Assembly: GCA_003345555.1 (NCBI GenBank)
Contig: PRDJ01000033.1
Span: forward strand, 1-45,563
DNA length: 45,563 nucleotides
Reading direction: 5' to 3'
Source of the DNA: Candidatus Thorarchaeota archaeon
GTDB lineage: Archaea; Asgardarchaeota; Thorarchaeia; Thorarchaeales; Thorarchaeaceae
Shown: positions 43,332-45,563 of the stretch, in pieces
Numbering within the stretch: position 1 is the first letter of the stretch
Layout of the letters: every line of letters begins with the position of its first letter
Notes under the pieces: generated by a model
Databases searched by the model: none
Told to the model about the DNA's origin: nothing
The model's input: the letters and a program-made list of their open reading frames with translations, nothing else
Translations under genes and position numbers: made by a program

Positions 43332-43572
43332 TACCGGTTGTCGAGATTGTAGAGCAGTTCTCAATCGATACTCAACCTGTTCTCTCCTGCCTCTGTGTCT
43401 AATTTCGCCCAAGAGAATCCTCGAATCAGAAAGCAGGAAGGAAATTCTATCCGATTACTTGGTATCACCAACCAGACACAACAATGGGTCAGCCTGTCGA
43501 AATCCAATGAATCACCATAGGAAAGGCCAATAGCCGGACACATTGTGCAACAGACAGGTCTGGTGGCTTCAA

Positions 43573-44007
43573 ATGAAGACTAAGCCCGATATCTTGCGAA
43601 CGGCAATGGATTCCCTGAATGTAGCAGTGGTTGTAATAGATGACAAGGAGCGCATAGTCATGTTCAATCGGACTGCTGGCCAGTTGTTTGGACAGGACGC
43701 ACAAGACAGAATTGACAGCTCCATTCTTCGTTGTCACCCTGAGAGGGCTGAGCCGGGTGTATTGAAAATGATAGGTCAGATGAAGAGCGGAGAACTGAAG
43801 AAGTACCAAGGCTGGGTGAACTTCCGTGGCAGTATTCTCTATGAGTACATCTATCCTCTTCTGGACCGGGACGGCAATTACATGGGTGCCGTAGCAGAGC
43901 TGCATCCTGCCGCTGAGAAGGCAGAGTATCTCAAGAGCCGAGGCGAATTCAAGGAACCAGAGCTACACGGCGTAGGAGAAAGCTCGCCACGTAGTCCGCA
44001 TCCGTAA
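43573..44007 (+). CDS. PAS domain protein
   Basis: About 144 residues with a single PAS domain (about 6-115): ILRTAMDSLNVAVVVIDDKERIVMFNRTAGQLFG, then a CHPERAEPGV segment typical of haem- or redox-type PAS domains in DUF438-like and related proteins, then DRDGNYMGAVAEL. No output domain follows, only a tail of about 30 residues. ATG 43573 has GGTGG seven bases upstream. It is probably a small-molecule or redox sensor acting by protein contact (inference). The 309 bases before it hold only the operator region above. Confidence 0.75.
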   Translation: MKTKPDILRTAMDSLNVAVVVIDDKERIVMFNRTAGQLFGQDAQDRIDSSILRCHPERAEPGVLKMIGQMKSGELKKYQGWVNFRGSILYEYIYPLLDRDGNYMGAVAELHPAAEKAEYLKSRGEFKEPELHGVGESSPRSPHP

Positions 44008-44137
44008 GAGGCGCATCCGGCCAACTAGGACATGCAATGCGGCTGCCCTCTCTACAAACCGCATTTCAATCCTTCTGCACTGTTTTCGCTTTCTCTGCTT
44101 GTCAGGTCAGGTTCAGGATACTGCCAAAGACTATGGT

Positions 44138-44869
44138 CTAACCAATCTGATTGTCTACAGTTCTTCGCCAAGGTATCCGTTCTCCCACCAAGGATCTAAT
44201 CTTCCAGCGTGTCGTCTTCTTACTCTCGACCATAGCATTCCTTAGAGCACTCAGAGTCTGCAGAACGTGTTCGTTGTCAACTAGATTCAATCCGTAGGAA
44301 CCAAGAATATCGAAACACTTGGCCACAGATTCCAACACATCGTGATACAGACCCCACGATCTGGAACATAGACGTGCGATGTAATCGATATTGATGGTGT
44401 CAGGCAAGTCTTGGTCGCCAAGCGGCAAATCGTTCAGAAAGGTGATGATATCCCGGATGTCCTTGTCGTTCAGTCTTGAAATCGATAACTTGGAGAGAAG
44501 TAGGTCGCTGACCGACAGCGTTGACTCTTCTATCTCTAGTCGCTCCTGCAGCTTAATGACGTGTTCGAAATCCAGATTATCAAGAAAGACATCTACATGA
44601 TCTTTGGACCCCAGTTTCCCGAAAAGCATCCGTTTCCCGCCCGTTGCCATGGTCATGCCAGTGTTCTCCACATACCCGAGGCCTTTGATGATGCCAGCAA
44701 TCTGCGCCGATTGCTTTGATAGTCCAGCCAAGTCTATGTCAACGTGACTTCGCTCACAGAAGGCCATTTTCTTGCAGTGAACTTGGAACGCCAGTCCCCC
44801 AGCCAAGCGAAGAATGACGCCCTTCTCTTTGGCCGCCAAGAGAAGCCTTTTGGCCTCTGTGATGTCCAT
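44138..44869 (-). CDS. Nucleotidyltransferase-fold protein
   Basis: About 243 residues. The first 100 resemble the minimal nucleotidyltransferase fold of AbiEii-type proteins: RLAGGLAFQVHC then RSHVDIDLAG with the paired acidic residues, then DHVDVFLDN. The C-terminal part is helical (SVSDLLLSKLSISRLNDKDIRDIITFL). The function is unknown; no antitoxin-like partner is adjacent. TTG 44887 is an alternative start; a TATA-like GCTTAAGTAAG at 44915-44925 fits either. Confidence 0.7.
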   Translation of the reverse strand: MDITEAKRLLLAAKEKGVILRLAGGLAFQVHCKKMAFCERSHVDIDLAGLSKQSAQIAGIIKGLGYVENTGMTMATGGKRMLFGKLGSKDHVDVFLDNLDFEHVIKLQERLEIEESTLSVSDLLLSKLSISRLNDKDIRDIITFLNDLPLGDQDLPDTINIDYIARLCSRSWGLYHDVLESVAKCFDILGSYGLNLVDNEHVLQTLSALRNAMVESKKTTRWKIRSLVGERIPWRRTVDNQIG

Positions 44870-45162
44870 GTGAGAGACTTCGCTCAACGTCGATTCATGT
44901 CAATCTTTCACTTTGCTTACTTAAGCTGATGTATCGGTACCGGGATTCCTATCTGGATAGAAGTATATGAAAGCAGGGGCATTCCAGAGAGATGATACCA
45001 AGAAAACCGAGAATGATTTACTAATCGCAGGTTCGTCGTCAGAATGTAAGACTCCGGAAATCTGGGAATCTGCTGGGAGCATGGCACGCAGCAGGCAAGC
45101 CTTAAGAAATGTGGAGATGGCTCGGATTCGGATGTGCGTGAACCGAAATGGGTTGGTGCGTC

Positions 45163-45441
45163 ATGGTCAAGGGGCCCTGCCTAGGGGAAAAATGCGATTT
45201 CTGGGCCAGAGTGAAACTAAGGAAGCAGACAGTAGATGAGATTGTTGGCGAAATCCTAAGCAGCATGACCCCTTGCGCCGACACCAGTATCGCAGATATC
45301 GAAGGGGCGCTCGATAGCTACTGGGGTGATATTGGTATAAAGGACATGGAAGCAATTCGCCGAGAGGAGCCCGGTCTGTATTCTAAAATGAAACAGGTCG
45401 AAGCTAAAGTACATTCAAAGTTGAATTCATCATCTAGTTGA
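45163..45441 (+). CDS. Small Cys-containing protein, unknown
   Basis: 92 residues starting MVKGPCLGEKCDFWARV, with two N-terminal Cys spaced by four residues, then helices (VDEIVGEILSS, DIEGALDSYWGDIGIKDMEAIRREEPGLYSKMKQVEAKV). I do not recognise it. The N-terminal CxxxxC with CDFW may bind a metal. ATG 45163 follows GGTTGGTG. Its stop overlaps the end of the convergent FAD-linked oxidase by 8 bases. An in-frame ATG at 45148 is less likely. Confidence 0.55.
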   Translation: MVKGPCLGEKCDFWARVKLRKQTVDEIVGEILSSMTPCADTSIADIEGALDSYWGDIGIKDMEAIRREEPGLYSKMKQVEAKVHSKLNSSSS

Positions 45442-45563
45442 ACTGTGGCGGAACAGGGACCATGTCGCCTCTGTTGAGAATCCACTTTGGATCGAGCGCT
45501 CTCTTGACCGCCTGCATTTCCGAAATCCCTTGGTGACCATACATGACCTCTAGGAACGCTCGT
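45434..45563 (-). CDS. FAD-linked oxidase (GlcD/D-lactate dehydrogenase family), C-terminal fragment
   Basis: Only the last 42 codons are in the window; translated by hand. The end reads LEVMYGHQGI, then a helix AVKRALDPKWILNRGDM and PVPPQFN. The KRALDPKWILNRG motif is the usual C-terminal cap of vanillyl-alcohol-oxidase-fold flavoenzymes such as glycolate oxidase GlcD and D-2-hydroxyglutarate or D-lactate dehydrogenase. The remainder, including the FAD domain, lies beyond the right edge. Confidence 0.75.
   Translation of the reverse strand, partial: RAFLEVMYGHQGISEMQAVKRALDPKWILNRGDMVPVPPQFN

Noticed and set aside
44967..45239. 90-codon plus-strand frame before the small Cys protein
   Set aside because: Its start codon lies inside a TATA-like element and its end overlaps the better-supported gene in another frame; the product is featureless.
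1..45563. CRISPR array, insertion sequence, phage or plasmid elements
   Set aside because: No regularly spaced repeats, transposase, integrase, terminal repeats or replication gene were seen anywhere in the window.

Overview
The window reads as archaeal chromosome with about half G+C. The archaeal signs are: an isopentenyl phosphate kinase; a DhnA-type class I aldolase; a four-subunit KorDABC-type 2-oxoacid:ferredoxin oxidoreductase; methanogen-type heterodisulfide reductase (Hdr) proteins; a TrmB-family regulator; and A/T-rich TATA boxes about 35-50 bp before many start codons. Ribosome binding sites are GGAGG or GGTG, and GTG/TTG starts are frequent. An anaerobic Asgard archaeon (Thorarchaeota-like) fits the mix, but that is an impression. 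No rRNA, tRNA or CRISPR array was recognised.

Layout. 1-3.1 kb (minus): a tight sugar cassette of class II aldolase (cut by the edge), FGGY kinase and D-2-hydroxyacid dehydrogenase. 3.2-8.2 kb: SCP2-like protein, methyltransferase, ICMT-like membrane methyltransferase, small membrane protein, GPH-type sugar symporter and a SRAP/HMCES protein. 8.3-24.9 kb: an electron-transfer island with two giant tandem-HdrA flavoproteins (one ending in an MvhD domain) and three complete HdrC-HdrB pairs. A DhnA aldolase, a radical SAM enzyme with a decayed partial copy nearby, and a DUF3795-like protein lie among them. 24.9-26.4 kb: a secreted Ig-like protein with a membrane-anchored winged-helix regulator. 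26.5-29.4 kb: KorDABC. 29.4-34.6 kb: a 2-hydroxyacyl-CoA dehydratase/benzoyl-CoA reductase-type enzyme (two subunits plus ATPase activator), divergent from an acyl-CoA synthetase. 35-39.5 kb: gamma-carbonic-anhydrase-like protein, a prenol-kinase-like membrane protein next to isopentenyl phosphate kinase, DUF4184 protein and S-adenosylhomocysteinase. 39.5-45.6 kb: membrane alpha/beta hydrolase, TrmB-MEDS regulator, small winged-helix protein, PAS protein, nucleotidyltransferase-like protein, a small Cys protein and the end of a FAD-linked oxidase.

How it may work together (inference). The island looks like an anaerobic acid/CoA-thioester metabolism module. A CoA ligase activates an acid, and an ATP-driven radical dehydratase or reductase processes the CoA ester using low-potential ferredoxin electrons. 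KorDABC makes or consumes reduced ferredoxin while interconverting a 2-oxoacid and an acyl-CoA. The HdrABC flavoproteins bifurcate or confurcate electrons between ferredoxin and thiol/disulfide or other acceptors. No hydrogenase or formate dehydrogenase partner for the MvhD domain is visible, so the electron donor is unknown. The most striking points are the two giant HdrAs with three HdrBC pairs beside a dehydratase/reductase, the radical SAM pseudogene carrying a stop codon and a deletion, a MEDS domain fused to a TrmB regulator, and an adjacent pair of prenol-type and isopentenyl-phosphate kinases.
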